A DNA stretch of 64,000 bases from Costus lasius. Taxonomy: Eukaryota > Streptophyta > Magnoliopsida > Zingiberales > Costaceae. The notes beneath the pieces were generated by a model. It was not told the origin of the DNA, ran no database searches, and was given only the letters and a program-made list of their open reading frames with translations. The stretch covers positions 11,188,001 through 11,252,000 of the forward strand of contig CM050449.1 in assembly GCA_027563935.2 (NCBI GenBank). Direction: 5' to 3'. Positions 1 to 11,622 of the stretch are shown in pieces. Position 1 is the stretch's first letter. Each line of letters begins with the position of its first letter. Position numbers and translations under genes: made by a program.

Positions 1-75
1 TTTTAAGGTTATGCCAATATTAAGTGCACTTCCATGTATGACATAGATCACGTCAAAGAAACAAATGGATGGTAC

Positions 76-3000
76 CTGCTGCATCAGGACATTATTATCA
101 CCCTCAAATGTAGACTGAACATCAAATTCACCTTTTAGAATGCCAATACGGTTTTCTGTTTTCAAACCTTGCCCGCCACAGGCTTCACGGCACTCCTGAA
201 GAAGGTACCACATAATTACAGTAAAAGGGAACTTAAATAGAGTGAAAAATTGTTGCCAGGAGACTGAACCTGAAGTACTCTCATGTTATGCCATGTAGTC
301 GTAGCTTTGAGAGCACTGGAGTGTATATGAATACTTTTGTTGGTCTCTGTTGTCTTTGTAATGTATAACCTTTTCAAATAATTGACTGCAGAACTCATAG
401 CACAACTGTGAAAGAAGAAACATGCGAGTATAATTTTTTTGGATTTGGGAGGCTAAATAATGAACCAAGATATTCAATGCAATTACGTCTTTGCAACCAA
501 GGGTAAGAGACGCCGTTGATGAGTAGGGTAATCCAGCAGCAGAACTTCAGGACCGTTAGCAGTTATGGAGAAAGCCCGCCTTGTCAAAGCGTACCTCACA
601 GCAATTGATAAACCTACCTAGAAGCAGTTAAAACCAAGACCAAGTTACCAAAAAGTTCCACTCAATCGCCATAATGAATGAAAGTAATAGAACAGATAAG
701 TCATAAGCAATAAAAGGATACCTTTGATATATAAACTGCGCTAACTGCGATATTCACACGCCCAGATGTCAGAGGAGCTAGAAAAGCTGCAAATCTCTAC
801 AGCACAGACGTGAGCTTTTTAGGCAGGCTATACCATATATCAGAAAGATCCTCAGATTGAATCATTATCAGCTATTTTAACACAATATTTTACACAATGT
901 GACAGCATAGTTCGAACAAATTTGGAAAAACAAATACAATCATCTCAGGAAATTTTGTAACCTGATCAGGGTCGTCTATAGAGCTGACATATTGACCATT
1001 CGGTAATACATCAGCAACAGAGTTCAGTAAGTTTTCACGAGGGACTCTGAGATTATCAAACCTGCAAAAAGCAAATGGAAAGAACTCAACTAGCAATTCT
1101 CAACCAGAAAACAAACCTTAATCAATAGACATCTAGGTCCTCACCAGATCCTGCCATTATCAACACCATTCAATCCAATTTTGTGACCACAGTCAGCTAT
1201 ACGAACAGCGGGACAAACATTTCCATCCGCATCTCGGATTTGTGCAACAAATGCATGAACACCTTGGTTGTTTCCATTTATAATGAGCTGCGAGAAGATT
1301 ATTGTATGCGTTGCATGCTGATACATGATAGGTAACAATGTCAGTGCGTGATGTATCTATACGTAAGTTTCTTCATTCATATAAACAAAGTCATTGTCTA
1401 CCATCAAAGAAATGAACGAGCACAATTTTTGCCCTTACATTAGCAGCTCCTCCAATCCAATATTTTTGAGCTGATTCACAAGGAGTGTTGATTACAAACT
1501 CTCCAGTGTTTGTGTCATAAGTAGCAATTGTCTCAATTCCTCTGACCTACAAGTTTAAATATCAATCAGGCGCAAAATACCTCAAACAGAAATGAGTAAA
1601 AAGAAATATCCAACAAACTATTTACGTTTAGAAATATCCACATACGTTACTTCCGTGACCCAGCTCAGTCATTGCAAAACAACCAATAACTTGAAAATTC
1701 TCGGTAGCCTTGAGCCATTTGTCATGATGACGCTTAGTGCCGAAAAACTGGATTGCTCCTCCCCTGAAATCCATCAGAAAACTGATATTTAGGAAAAACT
1801 GATCAAGACCACAAATCACATACAAACACTAACTGAAAATTGCTTGCAAGCTAAAATACTTCAGCAAGAGAATGGCTACCATCATTAAAACACAGGGCAT
1901 TAGGAAATACCAAGAATATCCAAGAGTCCATAATTGTACAGAAGTCTTAGAGGGATAAGAGTAGTGAAGTGAAGATCCATTTAATTGGTAATCAAAGCGG
2001 GCAACAATTACTTTTGAAGAAGAGTAGGTGGTCTTTTCCTGTCCAGCCTCCCTTTTAGTTCTCCCTTCTGTTCGAACAAATCTTAGAATATCCCTTTTAT
2101 CTAATTAATCAGCTAATAAGATGAAAATATTATTATTTCATGATGTATAACCAATCACTATAGGCTTATTTAGTGTGGGTACAATCTTCAACAATAAGAA
2201 ATATCAGAGTGATTAAAACATAAAGGGAAGAGTTCCTCAAATAACAATAGCGGTCGCTATCACTTCTGAACGCTATGAAGAAATATTTGCTCAAGAAAGT
2301 GGTGCTTAATAATAAAAAGCATATCAGTCTTTAAGGGAAAAAGAAGAATGATTGTCGTTGATCCTGTCTAGAACAAGCCACAAGAAAAGAAAGAATTGGA
2401 CACTTACATTTAGTGCACTCGAAGTTTAAATGTACAGTCACAGTGTATGTACAAAGCCACTGGAGGGTCCAGTAATAGCACCCCAAAAAACCAAACATCG
2501 GATCTAAAATAAGTCGTTGACACTTCAATCAAATTATGTTTAGTATTATTATCTGTTGAATCCATTAATTCTGAAACTTTGTTTCTACATTTCTTTTCTC
2601 CTTCGACTTCCCGAAAGGTAGGTGTGGTCTGATTATAACAAAAATCTTTCATCTCCCGATAGATTGGTTGTCCTGCTCGTGTTCATCCACTAGAATTGAA
2701 ATTCAACAAAAAAAAAAACACCGATTCCAACATCCTACGAAACTAAGCTACAAAATAAAAATAGAAAAGAAAAGGAGAAAGAGGCTAACCAGAGGAAGAA
2801 ATGAACCCCTAATTTGATCGCGAGCGAGTGGTCATAGATTCCAATGCATTCAAATAAGGCAAACTTCCTCATCTCCGCTTCCGGGCCGCTCCCCGTGAGC
2901 CACCCCTCGAAGACGCCGCGGCTGAGCAGGTACTCGATCCGCCGCATCGTAACAGCCCGCTGCTGCTCCTTGCTCTGGTTGTAATCCGGCACGACGAACG

Positions 3001-3274
3001 TCCTGTCGCCGCGGCGGCGGGGGCAGAAGAGCGGGCTCCCTTCGATCAGCCGGAACATCCAGTCCCGCGCAGCGAGGTCGTGACCATCCAGTACCATCCG
3101 GAACGCAGAGATATCAAAGACCGGCGGCTTCTCGGAGATCTCAGGCGCGGTGTAGTGGAGGCAGGAGGTTGGTTCCAGAGGGGCGGGGAGGAGATCCGAG
3201 GAGGAGGGGGAGACATGGCTGAGGTGGCTGGCGATGACGGCGGTGCGGCGCGCGGCGGAGGAGCATGGATCCAT
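76..3274 (-). CDS. ACX3: Acyl-CoA oxidase 3-like (peroxisomal), 3' part outside window
   Basis: Acyl-CoA oxidase of peroxisomal fatty-acid beta-oxidation: it oxidises acyl-CoA to trans-2-enoyl-CoA with FAD and passes electrons to oxygen. Nine exons join in frame on the minus strand: 2790-3274, 1646-1763, 1439-1546, 1145-1317, 962-1061, 722-796, 487-617, 270-405 and 76-195, 482 codons of a family length near 670; the rest lies left of the window. The N-terminus has a PTS2-like nonapeptide (R10-T11, five residues, then H17-L18) for peroxisome import. The family motif [12 protein letters not shown] is in exon 2 and [19 protein letters not shown] in exon 4, both typical of acyl-CoA oxidases, and exon 9 has the [11 protein letters not shown] block. 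All introns are GT-AG. The order and wording match plant ACX3 (medium-chain type) better than ACX1 or ACX4; that isoform call is from remembered family similarity. No break is visible. Confidence 0.93.
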
Positions 3275-3749
3275 GAGGTATCGACGATGAAAAACTAGGG
3301 ATTACACCGAAGAGAACGCGGCGGTGGAGACCGGTTAGACTCGAAAAATGTTCGTACTTTTATGTACACGACTGCCGAGGAAATACACGATGAGGAGGCG
3401 TGTACGAAACAGCATTTACCCAATGACTTCGTCATGTAAATCCTGCCACGATGTTGAAATTTGGATATAATTTACAGTTGTGATCCTCGTGGAAATCAAT
3501 TTCTTTCTGGGAACGGTGTTAGTCTGATTAAAAAGTCAACTATAAATTCAATATACTAGACGAAACTAAATCACCAACCACTCCAGAATAATCAAAATAA
3601 TTCTAGACATTCAACTAACCGCTGCTTCGTAAATTGATCAACTCGGTCTTGACATTTCATAATCTATTGATTTACGGGAATCATCATGTGATTAAATTGT
3701 CTGTTATTAAATCCAATGGAGTTTGACATAGTTTTATTAAAAATTCAAC
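3275..3749. other. Intergenic region upstream of ACX3-like gene
   Basis: This holds the 5' flank of the acyl-CoA oxidase gene, which starts at 3274 and runs leftwards. Base composition shifts from GC-rich near the start codon to AT-rich beyond about 3420. I see no open frame, RNA gene or clear repeat here, and no convincing TATA box. Confidence 0.5.
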
Positions 3750-4189
3750 ATCGCTGCAAGTATTTTTTTTTTTTTTTTGCCGAAGGCAAGAATAGATGTA
3801 TATTATATCCAAAAAAGAAGTATGTACAATGTGTATTCCAACGCTCAGACTCCCACCCTCCTTCACCAAAATAGAGAAAATTTTGGCAGAGCCTCCCCTA
3901 TAATATCTGTCGCGGGAGGCCTGCGCTACATATGACTATCATCTCAAAATAAAACAAAAAAGACGAGGAGCGAGAAGAGATCTGCAATACAGCACAGCTA
4001 TTACATCACTATTACTCTCTTCTACGGTTCAGGTGACTATGACGATGCAGCCTTTGATCTTGTAGAGAGAGCAACCCGTAGCACAGAAGGAGGTGACAAA
4101 ATCGGCTGTTGTCTCTCAGGATATGTCATCCAGGGATCCATAGAGGAGTGGCAGCAGCAACAAAGGGGTCGAAATCGCTGCAAGTATTT
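3750..4189 (-). mobile_element. 5'-truncated LINE (L1-like) with 16-bp target-site duplication
   Basis: A 408-bp insert (3766-4173) is flanked by identical 16-bp direct repeats, ATCGCTGCAAGTATTT, at 3750-3765 and 4174-4189. The left end is a run of T, so on the minus strand the insert ends in poly(A). Just before the poly(A) the minus strand reads CTTGCCTTCGGC, a small hairpin of the kind seen at the 3' ends of plant L1 elements. Poly(A), long target duplication and missing 5' part are the signature of target-primed reverse transcription. No reverse transcriptase frame remains, so the copy is dead. A SINE is less likely because no tRNA-like head is visible. Confidence 0.8.
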
Positions 4190-4523
4190 ATAAATTAGAT
4201 ATCTTAACAAACAATTATTATTAGTAGTATTGATAAATTCCCATATAATAATCGACGTTTAGGTTGACCTTTAATCATACATAAAGCCAATTACTCATGC
4301 TTTACGCGTTGCATCCTTTTATATCTCATGAGTCTGCATAAATTTTCATCGCTGAAATATAAAAATATCCCCACAACATCAACATTGCATTAGCTCGATC
4401 TTACCGGATTTGCTAAGTCACCATTCATTACAATCATAATCAACAAAGCAAAGAAGCAACGTGATAAATAGGAACTCTGATGTTGCAGATCCTACGACAT
4501 TTTTATATTAGAACTCATCGAAT
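4190..4523. other. AT-rich intergenic stretch
   Basis: Between the LINE and the stop codon of the next minus-strand gene. It must contain the 3' untranslated region of that gene. No open frame or repeat could be supported. Confidence 0.4.
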
Positions 4524-6569
4524 TTACTTGATAGAACTAAACAAATCTCTAATCGAGCGTTTTGCAGCTTCAACTTGCGAAACAATCTCTACAACTTTGT
4601 AAAACGCATCAGTGCAGAACAATGCTTCCAAGGCAACCTCTGCAACCTGATCTCTAGATATTGACCCCTTGTAAAGAGTATCCTGCAAATCATTTTGAGA
4701 ACAAAGAGTAAAGGAAACAAGTAACATGAGCATAAACGACTCCGAAAGCTGGACGGAGATCTTTTGAAAGCCGCAGCCGACGTTGTTTACCTCTGGCTCC
4801 ATGATGATGTTTCCAGTTGGGGGCTCATCTTTCAATCCACCGGGCCTTATGATTGTATAGTTAATTCCTGATTTTTTGATGTATTTCTCTGCCTGTAGCT
4901 TAGCTACCAATACAAGTCCAAAAACATTGAGAAGTATGTAAACTGGATTCAGGATTTGACCCATCGCTGCTCCGTTGACTAAGATGGAGCTGACAAGGAT
5001 GAATCTATTAACACCTTTCTTCTTGCATGCATCCACTAGATTGACCGTACCAAGGTTGTCCACCTGCAATCCTTGTTCCTTGAGTAAACGGTAGAAACCA
5101 CACTACAGGAAAAGTTCACTATGGGCAAAAGTATAATGAACAAGATATAGAAATTCATGACATAAAATACAAAAAGTATATATTGATCCTCTCGAATTTG
5201 ATTAATTGGTTTGCTATCTAAATATCGTTTGAGTGGTATTCCAACTATGAAGAAGCAAGAGGGCATCTCGATCCTATTAGTGATAGCCAAATGTTGGACA
5301 AGTTTTAGGCAGGAATGCATTATAAAACCAAATTATTTGTGTGTTTCAACTATCAATTCATTGCTTCCTGTTGTCAAACAGCTTGCTCCCCTCTTCCCCC
5401 TCCTCGTCTTCCACCCTCAAAACTGATTAACATTGCATTAGTCATCACTTGGCCATCAGTATTGCACCTTGATTGGACGAATCTCACTTACCAAGTCTCA
5501 ACTAATTGGGCGTCATATCTGCAAGAACAATCTTGTCACTTGGCCATCAATATTGCACCTTGATTGGACGAATCTCACTTACCAAGTCTCAACTAATTGG
5601 GCGTCATATCTGCAAGAACAATCTTGACAGCGTGTCTGGATTGCTAAGATTGGTTGAATCATATGCTAGAGCACCCAACTTGTGGGGCTTCTTGACTTCA
5701 AGCAAAGTTCAGAATTTGACTTGTATTTTGCTAAGGAGATTGTAGAATGACCAACATACACAGGATTCTTGCTCGCAGATAATCTACACGACGAGAGCTA
5801 TCCAATAGTATTAGTGTTTTATCAATAATCTTTTGATCCACGATATCTTATCACACATACATTCATTTTCGTGGATATTGATAATATTGGATAACCCACG
5901 AGAAAAAAATTTCAGGCACATGGTATCCTTTCAACCTTTCAAATCAATAGTGTCGTATTTTCTGCATTCTAATTGAATTTTACATCTATTCACTTTAAAA
6001 GGTATAGGAGCTGACCTTCCAGGGAGCAAAGACATCCCACGAGAACCGGAACCCAGTGGCGCAAATCACCGCATCCACGGCCCCAATAGCTTCAGCTAGC
6101 TTCTCCGAGCCCTTCGTCACATCCGTACTCACCTGCCAATCCAACCGAGCACTCAAGAACCAATTACATCTGCACAGGAAACATCAAGCAAACTCACAAT
6201 TTCCAAATTGGCGTGCCGCGGGAGACTACTCTTTGCCTTCTCTAAGTCCAGAGCACCTGCCCGTACGAAGTAACCCTTCGAGAGAAGCAGCTCCACAATC
6301 TTCTTCCCCGTCCTTCCAGTCGATCCGGCAACAAATATCTTCCTCTGCTCATTATCCTCCTGCTCCAACTCCTTGGCAACTGATTCGACTTCAATTTGCT
6401 CCACTCCGTCTGGCTGCAACCGATTCAAAAGCACAACAACTTAATCTAGCACAGAAAAAAAGGGGGTTCAAAAGGTTGAAAAGCTTACATTGGTAGCCAT
6501 GGTCGAGTAGTTGACGAAGATTTCCCCGAGGAAAGTGGTCGGCTTCCTTGGAGCGCCATAGCCATTCAT
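4524..6569 (-). CDS. NAD(P)-binding Rossmann-fold protein, At2g34460/Tic62-like
   Basis: Atypical short-chain dehydrogenase of the NmrA/Tic62 type; the Arabidopsis relative At2g34460 is a chloroplast protein of poorly defined function. Exons on the minus strand are 6489-6569, 6198-6413, 6016-6132, 4791-5063 and 4524-4682, all in frame with GT-AG introns. The nucleotide-binding motif GSTGRTG (GxxGxxG) follows a short acidic N-terminus, then come ICATGFR, the VDNLGTVNLVDAC block, VSSILVNGA, LQAEKYIKKSGINYT and RPGGL, in the family order. Two in-frame ATGs are possible: 6569 (adds 23 residues) and 6500. I chose 6569 as the outer limit; neither gives an obvious transit peptide, so a further 5' exon may exist. 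The third intron (5064-6015) contains a 91-bp tandem duplication. Confidence 0.88.
5445..5626. repeat. Tandem duplication, two copies of 91 bp
   Basis: Two adjacent copies, 5445-5535 and 5536-5626, differ by one base (AGTATT versus AATATT about 15 bases in). They lie in the third intron of the Rossmann-fold gene. The near identity points to a recent duplication. Confidence 0.95.
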
Positions 6570-7680
6570 TCATTCATTCGTACACAGTTCTGGAACCGGC
6601 GAGAGCGATTTGCACGTGAAAAGCACGTGCATTTAACTCTGATTTAATTTTAATTATTAAATATAATAATTTAAACTCATGATAATTAATAAAAATAAAA
6701 TTATCATAATGCAAGACATGTTATATTTATAAACAAGCATGGAGAACCTTTACATGTGCCCCTAATTCTATTTTAAAATATGTTAGTTTCAAATTCTTTT
6801 TCATAATAATTCAATTATATGACGAGCTATATTCTATATTACCCTAATAATTGCTCTAATTGATCTATAAATCACCTATAAATTAAAATATTCCAAAAAT
6901 TTACCATTCATAGCTAGATATATTTTTCAATTTTATCAATGCAATTACTCTACTTTGCAATGATACTTTTTATAAAGTAAAACAATACATGACAACAAAA
7001 GTTAGAGAAATAAAACCAATTTAAGTGGTCAAATTTTTATAGATTTTATTAATATCGTCCAATTATATTTAGAGGGCATAAATCATTTTTAGTGATTTTT
7101 TTGTTTAAGTTTATTTCTTCAATAGTGTGGTAATAAAATGTTTTAAAATGCATAATATTTGTTGAATTATAAATTGTTAATCATTCATTGACTTACTAGC
7201 ATTCTCATCTATCCTTTATAAACATTGCAATGATCACTCTTTATAATTTTTTATATAATTTTAATACTTAAAATTTTCCAATTTGATTATTTGTTATTAT
7301 AAAAACTAACTTTTTGTTTAAAGAGACATATTTTTACATGAACAAATTTCAAAATTTCAAAATTATAAATTTTAATTATTTTATCATATTTCTTTGAATA
7401 TTCATACCATACCTTTCCTTTAAAATTTTAGGCGCTTTAAATTTTATTTTTCAATGTAAGCGTAAAGAAAACCTTGAAATCACAATTTAAATTGAACAAA
7501 CTTAAACCCAAAAGCCAATTTAAAAGAAACGTGGGAGGAAGAAAAGAGAATAGAGAATAAGAAAGAAAATTATTAATTTTTTCAATTAATTTGAATGGAA
7601 CCAAAATGAAGAAAAGAAAATAATTTTTCATTCAATTTTCTTTCAAAACATTTCTTTCGCTCAAGGAATGGGAAATGGGA
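6570..7680. other. AT-rich intergenic DNA
   Basis: Upstream of the Rossmann-fold gene. Very AT-rich from about 6640 to 7660 with many short A and T runs; no frame of interest and no repeat boundary that I could support. Confidence 0.4.
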
Positions 7681-7734
7681 GATGCGAAAACCAAGAGGGA
7701 AGGAGAGACATATGAGCAATCGCTCGAGGAATTG
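7681..7734 (-). repeat. Inverted copy of BAP31-like gene 5' leader segment
   Basis: The reverse complement of 7681-7734 matches 11498-11551 on the plus strand at about 50 of 54 positions. The partner lies just upstream of the start codon of the BAP31-like gene. The copy stands alone: no adjacent coding sequence from that gene is seen here. Confidence 0.85.
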
Positions 7735-8030
7735 GAAAAGGGGTCACCGAAGGTTGCTGATCCAACGAAGGTTCCTGATCGTCGTCGCCGGAGTCGTCAC
7801 CGAAGGGAGAAGTGAACGGGAAAAGGGGTGATCCAGGTTCGTTCTCAACCTGGATGACCCAAACTTACCTCTTTTCCGTCGCTGAGTGTTATTATTGAGG
7901 CCGTAGTCATTAGGTTTTATTATTCCGCTGTTATTTCTGAGTGTTATTATTGCCGGTAGTCATTATGTTTTAAATCTAGCAATAGAGAGTTTTTTGTGTC
8001 GTCACTCCTAACAAGTGGTATGAGAGGTGA
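7735..8030 (+). mobile_element. Possible LTR-retrotransposon remnant (LTR end plus primer site)
   Basis: At 8016-8027 the sequence TGGTATGAGAGG resembles the usual plant primer-binding site TGGTATCAGAGC (initiator tRNA-Met). It follows a segment ending in TAACA at about 8012, as an LTR end would. Upstream, 7886-7940 and the bases from 7941 share a diverged 55-bp direct repeat (GTGTTATTATTG start, CGGTAGTCATTA or CCGTAGTCATTA). No matching second LTR or coding region was found, so this is a decayed fragment at best. Confidence 0.35.
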
Positions 8031-9108
8031 GGTTGATCCCAACAATAATGAGGCCGCTCAGCTAATCTCCTACCACCAAGAAAAAGTTATAGGATGGTAA
8101 CCCACTTTGAATTGAATGTTGTTTTTGCACCTTAAAGATGATAGCTCTCCCAGAATTGCGATCAATTAGGGAAGCTTTAAGCTTTTCTTACAGTGGACAT
8201 TGGAGGGCACCAAATCCTTACAAGCTCTGGCCCATAGCAGTGCTTAGGCATCCTCAACAAAATGAACCTCAAGATGGAGCAAGGGTTCTGCTAACCATAA
8301 ATGGGTAAATAGGCCAGCCAAAATGGGCTCTCTCCCATTGCAGTGCATGGGCGCACATTATATCAGGGCCTGCTAAAAGAATTCAAAATGGGTCATACAA
8401 ATGGAGAATTGGTGATTATATAAATGTCAGCATCAGCCATCAGATACTGATTCCCCCAATTATATAAATGGTAATTATATAATTGGAATTTTTGATAGTT
8501 TAATTAGCTCATTAATTAACTAGCTTCCTCGAGATTAGTGGGCTCTCCAATATTATTGGAATATCTTTGTAGCCCAAAAAAAATCCATCTATCAAATGGC
8601 GTATCTAATTTGCTCCGATATTATTGGTACTCAAAACGTTTACCAAGGCATACTTTTCATCTCTTTGTGAAGGCCTTTTTTTTAAAAAAAAAAATCCGAT
8701 AATTAGAATCTGATCAAAATCTATGAATAGCTTGGACTTGAGGGGTTCGTGGATTCCCCTGTGCTAAACTCAATCTAATCCATGGTTTGACCCGACATTT
8801 AAACTTTGCTGATGCTGTATCATACAACTAGCATTTAAATCATAACAGCACCTTTCTTCACGTAACAAGTCAAGCGAATCGATATAAATAAATTTAAAAG
8901 TAAAAGGCGCTATTTGTTTCAATTGATAAAGAGTTCAATTATGATAATAAGATTGAGGTTCAAATCCTGGCTTCACTACTATAACTTGCCTTGTCAAAAA
9001 ATAATAATACTACTAAAATATGTCAGAAACTTACCCAGTATTTCTCACAAAAACAAGTATTAGTGGCAGCAAAATTCTCAGTTAAAACGAGTACGATGAA
9101 TTGTATCA
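8031..9108. other. Intergenic DNA, no gene seen
   Basis: AT-rich DNA between the LTR-like remnant and the WRKY locus. At 8952-8964 the bases GGTTCAAATCCTG look like an RNA polymerase III B box, and an A/T tail-like run follows at about 8997, so a decayed SINE is conceivable. No coding frame is supported. Confidence 0.3.
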
Positions 9109-11019
9109 TCAAGCATCATCGCCATTCTCAGTGTTGTGGTCGCCGTTGCCCCCGTTCTCCTCGTGTTTGCTTCTCCCGGCCGCACGATTACGGCTGATTA
9201 TTTGCTCAATCACCGAGGTGATTGCCGCCTTAAAGTTGGGATCCGCAATCAAGGCCGCCGTGGCGGTCTTCGCTGTGTTGACCATAGATGTCATCGGCGG
9301 CGTGCCCTGCATCATCTGCAGTCCCGCTAATTGCGACACCTGGCTCTGCCGTGGAGGCGGCGCGATAGAGTCGTTTCCGTTGCCGGGGAGCGTAAGAGGA
9401 TGCTGGGCAGTTGGGTTTCCAGTGAGGTCCAGCATAACTGTCGGGAATGGAGCCGAGGCTGAGATGGTGGCCACGTTGGAGTGGCACGGAAGAATCGCTC
9501 CGGCGGGGAAGTTGGGGTTCATGAACGCCTCCGGGCTTGCCAGCGAGCCCGATAGGAGCATCGACATCGCGGCAGAGGTGGTCGACACCATCGGCATGGC
9601 CGCTGGAGGCAGTGGGTGGTTGTGGGTGCCCTCGTAGGTGGTTAGCAGGATCGAACTGTCGTCCGCGCACCTCTGCACCTGTAGACAGATGGGTGGTCAG
9701 AGCAGTAAACCGAAATTGATTTAATGGGAAATTTTCTTACTTGTTTGCGGACGGGCACCCGGCGGTCATGGTGCACCGGTAGTAAGCCCGGGGGAACGGG
9801 CTCCCTTTCGGCATCATCTGCCCGTACTTCCTCCTTTGGCATCCATCGCCGATCTGAAAAATAAAAAAAAAATCAAGAAACAGAGGTGGATCACTACATG
9901 CACTGGAAATTAATCAATTGATGCTAGGAATGTCTCTCATCACCATGCGCGTCTTGGACTGAGCTCGAACGCAGACGCGAGCTTTTCTCATGGTGGCTTG
10001 TTGGGTTCGTTCGGTGCTTCTGGAAGTTGATAAATTGGGAGCTTCGTCATCGTTACATACTGGAATATTCTACATGGGGAAGGGAGTCCGGTCCGCTCTC
10101 ACTGTTGTGGGTTGAGATGGCGCGAGGCCGAGATCCAGGGACTGCCTCAGAGCAAATGCTCCTCCTCCGCTTCCTCCACCTCCTTCGCCGCCTGCTCCTC
10201 TCTCTTCAGGAGCCTTATTTTCAAATTGATTGCTTTCAATTTGTTAGGGTTTTGCGTAATGCTATTATGGATCTAATTATTTCTCTTACCTCTTGTGCTA
10301 CTTGCGTGCTTATATTGCTGAATATTTCATTCAGCTGCATCTCGAGACCGCTGCATCTGGTGGATATTTCTTTGACCTCCTCCTTCATCTTCTCGCACTC
10401 TGCCATCACCCTTGCCATTTCCGCTTGTGCGACCGCATTCCGAATCAACTATGCCAAGTGCAGATCCAACACGCATCAAATATCGGGGTCTAAATTAATT
10501 AAGCAGTTGGGATTCTGTTCAACGCACCTCCCTCCTACTTTCTTTATTCTCATCGGACGACGATGTCATCCCGTCTTCTGGAGACGACCGATCGTTGCCG
10601 GCGTTGGCCGTTCGAAGATTCAGTTGACCTTATATGATATGCCATTATTTAATGAAAAAGAAAAATGAAAATAAAAAGCCATAAAGGTCTACAAATAGAT
10701 TACGAACATTGACGTTGTGCTTCTCCATCTCGATGTTGGACCCGAACAACTTGAGACCTAGATCGAGCTCCGCTTTGCCGGCGGCCTTCTGCCTCTCACC
10801 AATGAAGAAAGCAATCTCACTCCAAGTGTCTTGATTCTTCTCACCGGCGGCGGCGCCGTTGCTGTTACAGCCGGGGTTGGAATCCACGGGATAGCCGGTG
10901 AGATCAACGTCCTGATCATCCGCCAGAGAAAGCCCGAAGGACACAGAAGGGAGGCTTCGTTTGTCCTTGCGGCCTAAACTCAAGGGAAGATCAAGCAACT
11001 CAATTAGATAACTATTCAA
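9109..11019 (-). pseudogene. Group IIb WRKY transcription factor, disrupted
   Basis: WRKY factors of this group bind W-box DNA through a WRKYGQK beta-strand and a C-X5-C-X23-H-X-H zinc finger. Six exon remnants lie on the minus strand: 10704-11019, 10528-10628, 10290-10448 (coiled-coil with QAEMARVMAECEKMKEE), 9944-10213 (ending TMRKARVCVRAQSKTRM), 9741-9853 (core) and 9109-9678 ([21 protein letters not shown] onward). Splice sites remain usable, including the intron before VQR typical of this group. Four lesions are seen: no ATG in the first-exon frame (a stop precedes it), an in-frame TAG at 10070-10072, RRKYGQM instead of WRKYGQK, and an exon 5 of 113 bp instead of 114 that shifts frame between CP and VRKQ. 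Related genes are like WRKY6/31/42/47. I judge it a pseudogene, though sequencing errors could explain single lesions. Confidence 0.85.
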
Positions 11020-11622
11020 GAATCAAGAAAGAGAGGAAGGGGAGATTGTGCGACGAGGGTGGCGATGGAGAGGCAATGATTAATAGCTTAAGTAGAGATG
11101 CAGCTTTGTCATTTTCTTAATTTTTTCATATTTTATATATTTTAATTAATTAATAAATTACTTATTGAAGACGACGCTGCGCGTCTGCTTGATTTGGGTC
11201 AAAATCGAGAGTTTCCCATTTTGACCCTGTAATTTAGGAAGCTCGGGCTTCGCTTTGGTGATTTCGGCGTGGGCTAGGGCCTGGCGTGGCCCAATGATCC
11301 AACGGCCTAACACCTCGCAATCGTCCAGTCGCAAGTCCTTACAACGGTATGCTATGCGTGCGTCAATTGGATATTTGGGTGGGCCCCATCTGCGAGCTTT
11401 TCGGCCCGTGAAGGAAGGTAAACCGGATTCGGTGAAGCGTTGACGGGAAACTGCCCAAAGAAGAGAGAATTGTTTTAATAAACATTATCAGACGATCCCA
11501 TTCCTCGAGCGATTGCTCATGTGTCTTTGCTTCCCTCTTGGTTTTCGCATCTCCGCTTGATGGGAATAAACTCGTTCTGTCGTTTCCTCGACGTACCGAT
11601 TCAACTGGCTAGGGTAAGAAAG
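11020..11622. other. Divergent flank between WRKY locus and BAP31-like gene
   Basis: AT-rich to about 11165, then more GC-rich. The right part is the promoter and leader of the BAP31-like gene, and 11498-11551 is the plus-strand partner of the inverted copy at 7681-7734. No TATA box is clear. Confidence 0.5.

Noticed and set aside
9101..9670. Plus-strand and second minus-strand frames of 146-178 codons
   Set aside because: They overlap the last WRKY exon, whose frame continues the zinc finger HNH and is the true one.
10027..10668. 213-codon plus-strand frame
   Set aside because: Antisense to WRKY exons 2-4, which show correct splice phases on the minus strand.
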